64,000 bases of DNA from Allium sativum (GCA_030737875.1 CM060910.1:617533303-617597302), one strand, 5' to 3'; counted from the stretch's first letter, positions 13,541 to 25,299 are shown. Notes: a model not told the origin generated them from the letters alone. Numbers and translations are program-made.

Positions 13541-14370
13541 CTTACTGGTTAAGTTTGTGGGCCTATATTTACTAATATTACCCACCAACCCGATATGTAC
13601 TTAACCCTCCCACTAATTCAAACATGTTACTTAATGGTTAAGTTTGTGGGCCTATATTTAATAATATTACCCACCAACCCGATATGTACTTAACCCTTCC
13701 TCGCATTATGTCATATTGGTTAAGTGTTGTCCATTCGTGTTAACTTAACCCACCCACTCATCATGTCATGTTGGTTAAGTGTTTCTTATTAATCCTTCTC
13801 ACTCATCATGTTGGATTGATTAAGTATTTCCTATTAATTTAACCCCGTTCGTTCATCATGTTATATTGGTTAAGTATTTCCCATTAACTTAACCCCATTC
13901 ATTCATCAGGTTACATTGGTTAAGTGCATCTTATTAACTTAACCCCATTCGTTCATATGTTGAATTGGTTAAGTGTCATCAATCAATCCAAGTTAACTTA
14001 ACCCACCCACTTGTCATGTTATATTGGTTAATTGTTGCCTTCTTGTGTTAACTTAACCCATCCCATTCATCATGGCATATTGGTTAAGTGTTGCTCTCTT
14101 ATTTTAACTTAATCCTACCCATTCATCATGTCATATTGGTTAAGTGTTTCTTATTAACTTAACCCTACTCATTCATCATGTCATATTGGTTAAGTGTTTC
14201 TTATTAACTTAGCCCTTCTCATTTATCATGTCATATTGGTTAACCTAACCCTGCTCACTTGTCTAATTAACATGTTATAATGGTTAAGTGTTCTAAATTT
14301 ACTTAACCCCACCTTCTTGTCTAATTAACATGTTATAACGGTTAAGTGTTCTAAATTTTACTTAACCTTA
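13541..14370. repeat. Degenerate ~50-bp tandem array of hairpin units (B1 3' LTR)
   Basis: About fifteen units, each with ggttaagt followed 10-30 bases later by acttaacc, so each can fold on itself. Spacers vary (tgtttctta, tgttgtcc and others) while the stem halves are kept. The first two units are a longer version (about 70 bp) containing gtgggcctatatttac. Confidence 0.88.
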
Positions 14371-16002
14371 CCATTCTTGGCATGTCTGTTTATTGGCATT
14401 AATTAATTTATTAATGCCCCAACCTCTCACATTAGAACTGTTGTTTGTGATTGCTGGATGTGCCGAGCGGTTCTGGGCAGACTTCTACCGCAAACTCATT
14501 CTATCCTCGGGTTTTGGGCTAAATGCGCTAACCTCTCACATTAGATCTGCGTTGTTGCGGATACTGGATGTGTTGGGCGATTCCATGCAGTTTTACACCG
14601 CAACTCAATCTAACCTCGGGTTCCGCATGCTTATCTTTTATCATATTTACCATACATGTCCAAGTCTAGATTTTTATATGCTAATTCCCAAATTCACAAA
14701 ACTAGTCATGTTCCAATTCTCAAGTTATACCCCAACAAAGTTGATTTCAAGTTATGCCTCACAAATTCAAATTCAAGTTATTACCCAAAATAGGTTACAC
14801 CCAATTTTCCCAAATTTGCAATAATAGTCATGCCCCAAAAATCACAATATAACACATGCCCTATGGTTTAGTCATACTGCACCGTACAAAATATTCTCCA
14901 AAAACCCCCAATCATGATTCATAGTATAACTATGCCAAATTAAAGCCTTTAATTACAGTGTATGCCAATTTACCAAAAATCTAAATTTAGATGTGTTCAC
15001 ATTTAACAGCTAACCATATCTTACTACAGGTCTTCATGCCTAAGCCATACATCACAATAATCTCCTTCTTCCAAGTCATAAACTATCATATATAATATGC
15101 CCCAATTTTTGGTCTTAAACCACAACATGTACTATGCCTTATATGTTTACAGTTCAATTTACGCCCCAAACTCCAAGTCGTATGTCCAATATACTTTATG
15201 CCTCAAATCTCAAGTCATATGTTCGATACACTTTATGTTTTAAATACAACATGTGTTATGTCCTCAAATCAGTTATGCCCAATTATGCATAATTTAATAC
15301 TTTTCCCAATTTTAGCGTTGGTTATGTCCAAATCATATATTATGCCCAATTTTAGTGTTGGTCATGTCCAAATCATATATTATGCCCAATTTTAGCGCTG
15401 GTCATGTCCAAATCATATATTATGCCCAATTTTTCCCAACGTACGTTCATCTCTTATGAGATTTGGCTCAGGCTCGCAGTAGCCTAGCTATAAAAACAAA
15501 AAGGGAAGAAGGAAAGAAGAGACAAAGAATGCACATAATAATATCGATGAGATAGATCTAATGGATATAGAAAGATAGATAGAAATAAGCATAATCTCAG
15601 ATTCAGATTTATTACTATGTCATAATCACAATTAGATTTTATTTCTGAAAGTAACATGAACTTACAAATTACAGAACGGTCTTGAATTCTAGGATCAGAT
15701 TTTTGAATTTGATTAGCTATTCCTTTGAAGTAGACTTTGATTGTTTACTTAAAAACTCTAATTTGATTGATTAATGTGGAGGCTAGGTCACTTCAGGTTT
15801 TAGCAGCATATAAACGCTTATGAATTCTTATGTAGAAAACAATAGGTTTAGGGGTCTTTTTATAGGTGTATAGAGAGATTTAGAGCCTTCAGATCAGTCT
15901 AGAAGTCATTTGAATCGTCCAGAGCAGAATACCACATCACACAACAAATTAGAAAGCGACACGTGGCGAAACACATCGTCGGCCAGATCTGGGCCAAAGG
16001 GA

Positions 16003-16118
16003 TTGACTCCCCTATAGAGGGGTCGACACCTATGTCGATAGCCCTATAGGGGGGTCTACACCTATGTCGACTCCCCTTGGGGGGGGGTCGACATCTCTGA
16101 GCGGGAAATTTTCCGCTC
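16003..16118 (-). promoter_or_regulatory. E2F-like palindrome plus GTCGAC repeats (B1 3' LTR)
   Basis: The palindrome GAGCGGGAAATTTTCCGCTC (16099-16118) contains GCGGGAAA, the E2F/DP core. Next to it are several GTCGA(C/T) motifs separated by runs of C or G. The palindrome lies 271-290 bp from the LTR start, upstream of the TATA box at about 15860 in element order. Confidence 0.6.
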
Positions 16119-16389
16119 AACCTGCTTTGATCCAAATTCAAAATTCGAACCCTGTTTTGACTTCTGGAATTATTATATATGTATATATATATATATTTCC
16201 TTGGGCGTATACAAACTTCTAAGGCTTATAACTTCTTCATACGGTGTCCGATTTACGCATACTCGGACTCTATCTCAAGCAGAATTCCGAGACGAACACA
16301 ATGGCGTAAATCATTTCCCTTAATTACTTTAAAATCAAGTATTCTTTAATTCATTACTTTAATATTCAAAGGAAATACGGGGTGTTACA

Positions 16390-16407
16390 TTCTCCCCTCT
16401 TTAAAGG
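16390..16407 (-). other. Polypurine tract of B1
   Basis: The minus strand reads cctttaaagaggggagaa directly before the 3' LTR start tgtaacacc. This is the usual plus-strand primer position of Ty3/gypsy elements. Confidence 0.85.
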
Positions 16408-17340
16408 ATTTCATCCTGAAATCTCCAAGTCAAGGCGAATGTATCCTAACATCCAACATCCATCTACTCAACCATCCAATCATAGGCGTCCATTGTCCTT
16501 AAAAAGATTTCTAATGCTTTTCATGAACATATGCATAGTGTGTGTATATGTCCTTATCTAATGCAAAATCAGGCGGTCTACTGATTCAGTTGACCTCCTT
16601 AATGCGAATTATGTCAGTGCCATGAGTCCATCATGTATGCAATTATTCCTAATCGCACTTTATAATTTCTACATGAGTGCTCAATCGTTCATACAAATGC
16701 AACATCCATATGATAACACATCAAGTTCCAATCCATAAAAATTCACTCATGCATATGCAATATGAAAGTGATTGAGCCTATCTAGTGCCTAATGTGTGTA
16801 TATGCATCCACGAGCAACCACTAGAAAACACTTACATCCACTTGCATCCACCAAACATAACATGTCTCAAACACATGTTTACATCCATTGGCTTCCACCT
16901 AAGGATCGATGATAGGATCGAGAAGATATACTTAAAAGATAAAGACTAGCAAATAAACTTTACAGAAAAAGAGAGATCAAGGATATACCCTCGAAAAGGG
17001 TATGATGCGCGTATCTAGTCTTCAGTCTTCGAAGTCGCATCTTCTTGAACTTCCCTCCATTGTGCCCTGACTATATTAATTTCACAATTGTGTAGCCTCT
17101 TAATTTCTGTTTCCAAATATAAGTTGGGACACATTTCACTGTCGCCTCTCATTCCACTTCTTCTCCTTCTAGTATACTCGGCACGACAACTTCTGCTGTG
17201 TCATGCTAATATTCTCAGAACTATCTCTTGAAAATAAACAGATGCTAACCATGTTACCAAGTGTATGTACGAAGATGATTAGTTTCTTCTTCATCAATCT
17301 AGTAAGTGGGGCCGATACCTTCATAAAGTTTTAAATTAAC
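16408..17340 (-). other. B1 3' untranslated interior
   Basis: No coding frame. It is homologous, inverted, to 48480-48955 of the B2 interior (shared blocks around catatgcatagtgtgtg and aggtcaactgaatcag), and its PPT-proximal part matches 33949-34079. This conserved non-coding 3' region links B1, B2 and B3 as relatives. Confidence 0.7.
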
Positions 17341-18430
17341 TTCTTATATTAGCCCGCTAGTCCAAGAAAGCTTATTACTTCTGTTGCATTCCTTGGGACC
17401 TTCCAATCTTGCACCGCAACTACTTTTGCGAGGTCTACTGCTATCCCTTCTTTAGGCGCCACATGTTCTAGATACCTTACTTCTTCTCTCCAAAAATGAC
17501 ATTTTTGGAGAACTTCGCCTTAAGTTGATGCACTTGGAGGGTATCCGAGACTTCCCTTAGATGCAAAGCATGTTCTTCCTCATTCCAAAATATCATCTAT
17601 GCACAAGCGAAATGAACCATCCGCCTTTGTAACGAAAACGATTGAAGCAAGCTATTCAGAAATACTTCGCCTTATGAACCCTTTTTCAAGTAACTCTTTT
17701 GCTTGTTTACTGAGCCCTTCCTTTCCCTTGGATTCATGTGTTGTACAGGTAATGCAACTAGTTTTGCATTGTCAACTAGATATATGCTGAAGTCTATCCT
17801 GCATTTTAGGGGATAAACCCCTAACCTGATCAAAAACATCTGCGTACTCATGGACTACTCCAACGGATCGCAAATCGTCGATAGATGCACCAAGTGATTT
17901 TAGGTAGCCAAGACAAACTGATCCCTTAGAATTGCATGAAATCTCGAGGGTATTCCCGAGGCAAGTCGAAAGTCTAACTAACCTCCTTTCACAATTACTA
18001 GCTAACCAATCCATGCCTAGAATCAACCCGTAGCCCATGAAACCCGAAAACATAAGCATTACACTTAGACTCAATACTTAACATAGCTATTCTCAAATCC
18101 TTACAAACCAAAGACAAACGAGCCGAACCACCAACCAGATTTGAGACAATAATGGGATCTTTTACTATACAAGTACTAAGGTGCAGAGACTCAACTATGG
18201 AAGCAGATATAAATGAATGTGAAGCGCTAAAATCAAAAGAGTACTAATAGGATGATCAAAAAGAAAAACTAAACTTTTTCAAAAAAAAAAAAATTACTAT
18301 CTCTCTCTCTGGTATGCTGGCGATGAGAGCATGCACTTGCCCTCCTGAAAATCTTGTCCTTAGTTCTTGCCCTTATCCTTATTTATATGATTCGTTATAC
18401 CATAATAACGACACTTCCTCTTGTCTTAGG
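17341..18430 (-). pseudogene. Decayed Ty3/gypsy gag-pol (zinc knuckle, protease, RT) of B1
   Basis: In element order on the minus strand: a broken CCHC knuckle (CRYYGITNHINK, second Cys now Tyr) near 18370-18425; the end of an aspartic protease (GLILGMDWL near 18000-18025) and the linker to RT (VVHEYADVFDQVRGLSP, about 17800-17860); RT entry (KKGFIRRSISE, then FVTKADGSFRL, about 17600-17680); then, after a deletion, the DDI-derived segment and EEHALHLREVSDTLQVHQLK (about 17530-17590) and SFLGLAG near 17350. Between SFRL and the DDI region a functional RT has tens of residues that are missing here. RNase H and integrase are absent. Stops and frameshifts are frequent, so no product is expected. 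Confidence 0.85.
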
Positions 18431-18935
18431 TTTTCCTGTTCTTCCTTCCCTTCTTGTCCTGAGATTCTTCCACTTACACCTCCTTTGTGAACCAAGTCTA
18501 TATCCATAAGTTCCTCATCCTTGGGTTGTGCTCCTTAGCCAAACTCCCTCATTCTCATCTTTGCCATCCTTTTGTAGCTCGTTGGCAAGTCTCTTGAAAG
18601 CTGCCTCCATCGCACGGAAATCCCTACAAAGCTTGAAAGAAAATTAGCCGTAGGTGAAACCAATGCGGCTACAGATGGAAGTTGGGCACTTCTTTGCCCT
18701 TTGACAGATGTCGTAGTCTCATCAAGCCTACGGAATCATGCCGCGATGAGGTTACCTCCCAGAAAGCCAGGAGCCCTGGAGACTCAAGAAAGAAGGAAAC
18801 AAGGATTCAAACAGAGGATCAAAAGATAATGCATATGGCTTTGGGGAATATGCCTTTTAAAACAAAACATTTCTTTTGAAAATGCTTCTTTTAAAACTGT
18901 TTTGAAAATATTTTTTCAAATCTTTTATCTGATCT
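18431..18935 (-). other. B1 leader and gag remnant
   Basis: Non-coding leader below the primer site, then a short gag C-terminal remnant (MEAAFKRLANELQKDG on the minus strand, about 18560-18610). It is homologous to 47290-47640 of B2. Most of gag is deleted. A plus-strand frame at 18682-18879 is only its reverse. Confidence 0.6.
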
Positions 18936-18940
18936 GGTAA

Positions 18941-18958
18941 CCTTCAGCACTTATACTA
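18941..18958 (-). other. Primer binding site of B1 (mutated)
   Basis: Just inside the 5' LTR the minus strand reads tagtataagtgctgaagg, a decayed version of the B2 site tggtatcagagctggagg at 47254. It is complementary in type to the 3' end of initiator tRNA-Met. Confidence 0.75.
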
Positions 18959-20089
18959 CGTGTAACAGCCCACCTCCGTTAAGGTCACTCACAAAGGGAA
19001 TGCCTTAACTTTGGTGGAGCGTTTTAGGTAAAAGATGCAGATAGATTACAAGATAGACAAATAAAGCAGCATAAAATAAAGTCATTTTATAAACAATGTG
19101 GTTCAGTCAAGCTTTTACAACAATTGTCTCATTCATACTTAAAAATATTACATAGAACTTCTGTCTTGATTCAAAAACTTCCAAGTACAAAAGAAGCATA
19201 AAAATAACAATGATATTCCCCAATAAATCATGAACCAGCCATAGTTGTGGAAGAGAGAGTCCAAAGCAATACATCGACTATCCTCGAGCTTGGAAAAAAA
19301 CTGAGCCAAGTGGTAACATTTCATATCTATAAGCCTGGGGGGAACGGAAGAAAAGAGGCAAAACAAACTAGGCTACACATAAGTTTGGTAAGTTTAGTGA
19401 CTTTCAGCATGTAAATAGGCAAAAGCATCATGACATGAATAAACTGAATATAAGACAATACCGTGATAACAAGGATAACACACGATTAGCATAGATATGA
19501 TAATGCAAGATAAACTGAATGCGCTTCTACTCTTTTTCCGTTTCACTACTACCCTGTTATTCTGATTTATATATCTCTGCACCGCCTAAATAGTGTCCCA
19601 ACTAGTAATCTATGTAAAGTGATAATATTACCACGTGATCTCAATCCCCGCAATTATGGTAGCCATCTAGTATGAGGATCTTACCTTAATCAGGCTAATT
19701 GCCATGAAGATGTTAAATGTACCCTTACTACCCTATCGATCGGCTCCCTACTTGTATTAATGTTCCATGTGTCTATGTCATTCGGCCCTCTCTTGCATGT
19801 AGATACCCTGTGCTAGTCCCACCATAAGGTGTATCAACCCTTATGATAGCAACCCGACACGATTCAAGATGCACAGTGTATAACTACTGGTACCCAGTGC
19901 CTGCTTTTTCCACTCCGGATTACGTGCACGCCCGTAATCCGTCGGAACCTACACTGACATACCCCCTGCCGCTATTTTGACTGCTTATAATCAGCCCAGT
20001 AATTGTGCCTCATCCTGCCTAGTTTTAGGGTACCTTGATACATCTATGTGGGTTACTGCTGAAATGGGTTCCCGTTACTAGGGTTTCTT

Positions 20090-20930
20090 ACTGGTTAAGT
20101 TTGTAGGCCTATATTTACTAATTTTACCCACCAACCCAATATGTACTTAACCCTCCCACTAATTCAAACATGTTTACTTAATGGTTAAGTTTGTGGGCCT
20201 ATATTTACTAATATTACCCACCAACCCGATATGTACTTAACCATCCCACACATTATGTCATATTGGTTAAGTGTTGTCCATTCATGTTAACTTAACCCAC
20301 CCACTCATCATGTCATGTTGGTTAAGTGTTTCTTATTAACCCTTCTCACTCATCATGTTAGATTGGTTAAGTGTTTCCTATTAACTTAACCCCGTTCATT
20401 CATCATGTTATATTGGTTAAGTATTTCCCATTAACTTAACCACATTCATTCATCAAGTTACATTGGTTAAGTGTATCTTATTAACTTAACCCCATTCGTT
20501 CATCATGCTGTATTGGTTAAGTGTCATCAATCAATTCAAGTTAACATAACAAACCCACTTGTCATGTTATATTGGTTAAGTGTTGCCTTCTTGTGTTTAC
20601 TTAACCCTTCCCATTCATCATGTTATATTGGTTAAGTGTTGCTCTCTTGTTTTAACTTAACTCTACTCATTCATCATGTCATATTGGTTAAGTGTTTCTT
20701 ATTAACTTAACCCTACTCATTCATCATGTCATATTGGTTAAGTGTTTCTTATTAACTTAACCCTTCTCATTCATCATGTCATATTGGTTAACTTAACCCA
20801 GCTCACTTGTCTAATTAACATGTTATAACGGTTAAGTGTTCTAAATTTAATTAATCCCACCTTCTTGTCTAATTAACATGTTATAACGGTTAAGTGTTCT
20901 AAATTTTGCTTAACCTTACCATTCTTAGCA
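20090..20930. repeat. Hairpin-unit tandem array (B1 5' LTR)
   Basis: Counterpart of 13541-14370, with about fifteen ggttaagt/acttaacc units in the same order. The number and order of units are nearly the same in the two LTRs, so the array was present before insertion. Confidence 0.88.
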
Positions 20931-21829
20931 TATCTGTTTATTGGCATTAATTAATTTATTAATGCCCCAACCTCTCACATTAGAACTGTTGTTTGCGGTT
21001 GCTGGATGTGCCGGGCGGTTCCGGGCAGACTTCTACTGCAAACTCATTCTAACCTCGGGTTTTGGGCTAAATGCGCTAACCTCTCACATTAGATCTATGT
21101 TGTTACGGTTACTGGATGTGTCGAGCGGTTCCGGGAAGTTTTACACCGCAACTCAATCTAAACTCGGGTTAGGCATGCTTATCTTTTAGCATGTTTACCA
21201 TACATGTCCAAGTCTAGATTTTTATATGTTAATTCCCAACTTCACAAAACTTGTCATGTTCCAATTCTCAAGTTATACCCCCAACAAAGTTGATTTCAAG
21301 TTATGCCTCACAAATTCAAATTCAAGTTATTACCCAAAATAGGTTACACCCAATTTTCCTAAATTTGCAATAATAGTCATGCCCCAAAAATCACAATATA
21401 ACACATACCCTAAGGTTTAGTCATACTACACTGTACAAAATATTCTCCAAAAAACCCCAATCGTGATTCACAGTATAACTATGCCAAATTATAGCCTTTA
21501 ATTACAGTGTATTCCAATTTACCAAAAATCTAAATTTAGATGTGTTCACATTTAACAACTAATCATATCTTACTATAGGTTTTCGTGCCTAAGCCATACA
21601 TCATAATTATCTCCTTCTTCCAAGTCATAAACTATCATATATAATATGCCCTAATTTTTGGTCTTAAACCACAACATGTACTATGCCTTATATGTTTACA
21701 GTTCAATTTACGCCCCCAAACTCCAAGTCATATGTCCAATATACTTTATGCCTCAAATCTCAAGTCATATGTTCGATACACTTTATGTTTCAAATACAAC
21801 ATGTGGTATGTCCTCAAATCTGTTACAAA

Positions 21830-22392
21830 TAGGGCTGTCAATGAATACCCAAAAAATCCGATATCCGTCCGAATCCGTATCCGAAATATCCGTTATTCGG
21901 CGTTATCCGAAAAGCGGATATCCGATATCCGAAAAGTTTTTCGGATACGGATATGGTTATAGTGATATCCATATCCGAAAAATATCCGTCCGACTTATTT
22001 AACTGTTGGATGTTACTATGATATAGATTTTTGTCCATTTTTAGTGAAAAAACATAGTCTTAATGTCTAATTTTGGAACATTTTTGGATATGCTTACGGG
22101 TATTAGTATAAAACAATGTTTTATCATCACATTCCTTTATTTTCTGGTTTCTATGAACATTAGTACAAAAATTATGTTATGCTGATACAAACATTTTCAT
22201 TTATAATCTTAAAAATTCATTAATTACTGGCGAAGCGGATAAATATCCGATATCCATCCGTATCCGAAAAATAAACGGATACAGATATCCGATATCCGAA
22301 ATTTAAACGGATACGGATATCCGAAATCCAAAAATGATTTCGGATACGGATATGGCACTGCCCGTCTCCGAAAGCATTCGTTGACAGCCCTA
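21830..22392. mobile_element. hAT-type MITE
   Basis: A 563-bp insertion with inverted termini tagggctgtcaa / ttgacagcccta and an 8-bp direct duplication gttacaaa on both sides (21822-21829, 22393-22400). The sister LTR near 15260-15275 lacks it. Subterminal regions at both ends are packed with ccgatatccg/cggatatcgg-like motifs in both orientations, as expected for transposase-binding subterminal repeats of hAT elements. There is no transposase, so it is non-autonomous. Confidence 0.92.
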
Positions 22393-23139
22393 GTTACAAA
22401 TCAGTTATGCCCAATTATACATAATTTAATACTTTTCCCAATTTTAGCGTTGGTTATGTCCAAATCATATATTATGCCCAATTTTAGCACTGGGCATGTC
22501 CAAATCATATATTACACCCAATTTTAGCGCTGGTCATGTCCAAATCATATATTATGCCCAATTTTTCCCAACATACGTTCATCTCTTATGAGATTTGGCT
22601 CTGGCTCGCAGTAGCCTAGTTATAAAAATAAAAAGGGAAGAAGGAAAGAAGAGACAAAGAATGGACATAATAATATCACTGAGATAGATCCAATGGATAT
22701 AGAAAGACAGATAGAAATAGGCATAATATCAGATTTAGATTTATTACTATGTCATAATCACAATTAGATTTTATTTCTGAAAGTAACATGAACTTACAAA
22801 TTACAGAACGGTCTTGAATTCTGAGATCTGATTTTTGAATTTGATTAGCTATTCCTTTGATGTAGACTTTGATTGTTAACTTGAAAACTCTAATTTGATT
22901 GGTTAAGGTGGAGGCTAGGTTACTTCAGGTTTTAGCAGCATATAAATGCTTATGAATTCGTGTGTAGAAAACAATAGGTTTAGGGGCATTTTTATAGGTG
23001 TATATGGAGATTTAGAGCCTTGAGATCAATCTAGAAGTCATCAAAATCGTCCAGAGCAGAATACCATGTCAAACAGCGAATCAGAAAGCGACACGTGGCG
23101 AAACATGTCATCGGCCAAATCTCAGTCAAAAGGGGTCGA

Positions 23140-23254
23140 CTCCCCTATAGGGGGGTCGACACCTATGTCGATGCCCTTATAGGGGGTCGACACCTATGTC
23201 GGCTCCCCCTGGGGGGTGGAGGGGGTCGACACCTCTGAGCGGGAAATTCCTGCT
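23140..23254 (-). promoter_or_regulatory. E2F-like site plus GTCGAC repeats (B1 5' LTR)
   Basis: gagcgggaaattcctgc (from 23237) keeps the GCGGGAAA half of the palindrome. The other half has decayed. Three or more GTCGAC or GTCGA motifs flank it, and a TATA box (minus) lies near 22990. Confidence 0.55.
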
Positions 23255-23522
23255 TTGACCCAAATTCGAAATTTGAACCCTGTTTTTACTTCTGGAATTA
23301 TTTTATATGTATATATATATTTCCTTGGGCGTATAGAAACTTCTAAGGCTTATAACTTCTTCATACGGTGTCCGATTTACGCAAACTCGGAATCTATCTC
23401 AAGCAAAATTCCGAGACGAACGTAATGGCGTAACCCGTTTCCTTTAGTTCTTACTTTTAAAATTAAGCATTCTTTAATTTGTTACTTTAATATTCACAGG
23501 AAATACAGGGTGTTAAATTTCC

Positions 23523-25299
23523 CAAAGTATATGAATATTTAAACAAAAGAATATTCGGAATTGGAATGAGGCGTATATTGTATTTTATAGCATTTGATTA
23601 TAAAATATGTGAATTATTCGGAAAGGCCAGGTTTATGCCCATTCTGAATAATTGATTTGACGATAAGTCGACGATGAAGACGGTGGTTGAAGACCGGAGA
23701 TCTTCACATCGTTTGGATGATTATTGATGTATTGATTGGGTTGTACACCAGAGACAAGGTTATAAGTGGTGATTGTCCAGATGTACTTGGAGATCGACCG
23801 GATATGCAAGGACCTCTCTGTTGTATTGGACATATGGGATGAGGAATAAGGTGCCTCCGGTTTCGTTCAGACCTAGAACGAACTAGTAAATGGATGTGTG
23901 TCTGACATTGGATTTTATTTTGTGTTGATTGATCTCTATTAAATACATATCTGTTTGGTGGCGGAGAATTTATTCTCTTTCTTTACACCCTTCTTTGAGA
24001 CGTACGAGCTAAGAGGTTATACATCGATAGACATCAATTACATGGCGTGAATTGTCAGTTTGGCATGCTGAGAAGCAAATGATCAAGGCTTCTGTTGAAA
24101 AGCAGAGTCTTGTGGTTGATGATCAAAGCATGTCCTTAAAGGTCATAGCTTTGTGTATAGCGTTAACTCGCGAGCCTCACACCTTGGTATGAGTCAAAAA
24201 CGGGATAAGGGACCCAAGGAGGATATGATGTTTCTTTCCAACTATGGGTGGTGTCATGGTATGGAGCCCAGACATTTATTATATTTTGACCTATGTGGAT
24301 GATTGATTATGAGGTGCCTCAGATATATCGGTTACTACGGAGCCGATGGATATAGGTCTTATAGGACCGGAAAACGTGTGTTCAGGAATTGCTAATCCTC
24401 AAACGTAAGGGAGGATCGGCCTTGGAGGATCCAAGTGTCTTCTACGGGAGATCCCGAGGCATTTTCTAGAGTGTCTCGAAGCTGGCGAGGAGTACATCCC
24501 TTGCCTCGACTCATGACGGAAATCCAATTTCCAATACGTGACATTTCGGTTTTGATTGTAGAGCCTAGTATTGGCGACATGATATATGGTACCCATGCTG
24601 TCTATGATTGATACATTTATATTTGAAGTTGTTTTGTACACTATGCACTTATAATAATATCAAATGATTTGTTTTAAACATACCAAGCATGTTTGGCTAT
24701 TATAAGGGAAAACTCTATCCTCCGGCTTGTGTTGCATTGTGTGATGGGACCTGAGTCTTATAATAGCTTCATTTTTCCCAAAGGCAATTCGTTGTTTATA
24801 ACTGTTTATGCACTGGTATTCTTGGGAAGGAACCCGTTCAGTGTTATATGGCGTGGTCCCCCGATTTGCTTTATTTTAAAGTAAAGTGTTAAATAACTGT
24901 TTTAGTTCTCACACCAGTCAAATGACTGACCTGGAGTTTATTGTTTTAACCTAAACTCTGGGTGCCCTTATTTTCCACATGGGTAGCTAGTATTTTTGTT
25001 TTCGCAGATATTATATTCACAGGATCCTGTTTTACAGCTGGAGCTATATTCGGAACGCTCTGTATCTGTATATCTATTACAATTGTGTTATGTGTTATTT
25101 TTCGCTGCTATGTATTTAAATGTAACTTAAATCTCTGATATTTGTCAAATGTATATTATTTATTCATACTCTATATATTCTTCTACTATGATGTAAATTA
25201 TTGTATTAAGCAATGGAATGTTCTTCTGTTTGGGTTCTCATTTGTTGTGTTCTCAACTCAATTCAGGCTTTCCCGTAAGGGTAAGTTTGGGTCTTTACA
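23523..25299 (+). mobile_element. Family A element, 5' LTR, second part
   Basis: Resumes the LTR after the B1 insertion and ends ...gtctttaca at 25299, immediately before the primer site. Inverted, it matches 1-1390. A good 3' splice-site candidate, ttttgttttcgcag, ends at 25007. Frames here (for example 24399-24641) are not conserved with the inverted copy and are not called. Confidence 0.88.

Larger units (their letters stand above)
12405..16389 (-). mobile_element. B1 3' LTR
   Basis: Bounded by tgtaacacc at the left and ggtgttaca at the right (TG...CA on the minus strand). In element order it holds the E2F-like palindrome and GTCGAC block (16003-16118), a TATA box (minus strand, about 15859-15866), a GTAAGT donor-like site (minus, about 15680), the hairpin array (13541-14370) and a G-rich (minus: C-rich) tract near 12780. 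Frames such as 14393-14824 are not conserved in the sister LTR. Confidence 0.9.
12405..23517 (-). mobile_element. Family B1 Ty3/gypsy element, complete but non-autonomous
   Basis: A full element in reverse orientation: 5' LTR 18961-23517, primer site just below 18961, decayed interior 16390-18960, polypurine tract at 16390-16407 and 3' LTR 12405-16389. The 5-bp target duplication tttcc (12400-12404 and 23518-23522) and the resumption of family A LTR sequence on both sides show a single insertion. The LTRs are 3985 bp and 3986 bp after removing the MITE and its duplication. Over the first 135 bp I count 13 differences, about 10%, so it is not recent. The interior is only 2.57 kb, so it must have moved with proteins supplied in trans or decayed after insertion. 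Confidence 0.92.
18961..23517 (-). mobile_element. B1 5' LTR carrying a MITE
   Basis: Same organisation as 12405-16389, with an extra 571 bp (MITE plus one target duplication) at 21830-22400. It ends tgttaaa at 23511-23517 instead of tgttaca, so the terminal dinucleotide has decayed. The hairpin array is at 20090-20930 and the E2F/GTCGAC block at about 23140-23254. Confidence 0.9.

Noticed and set aside
14393..14824. 143-codon frame after the B1 hairpin array
   Set aside because: The sister LTR (20941-21189) has the same start but stops after 82 codons. Differences fall equally at all codon positions, so it is LTR sequence.
16390..18960. Possibility that B1 encodes a working polymerase
   Set aside because: RT lacks its central region, RNase H and integrase are absent and stops are frequent. 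Called a pseudogene.
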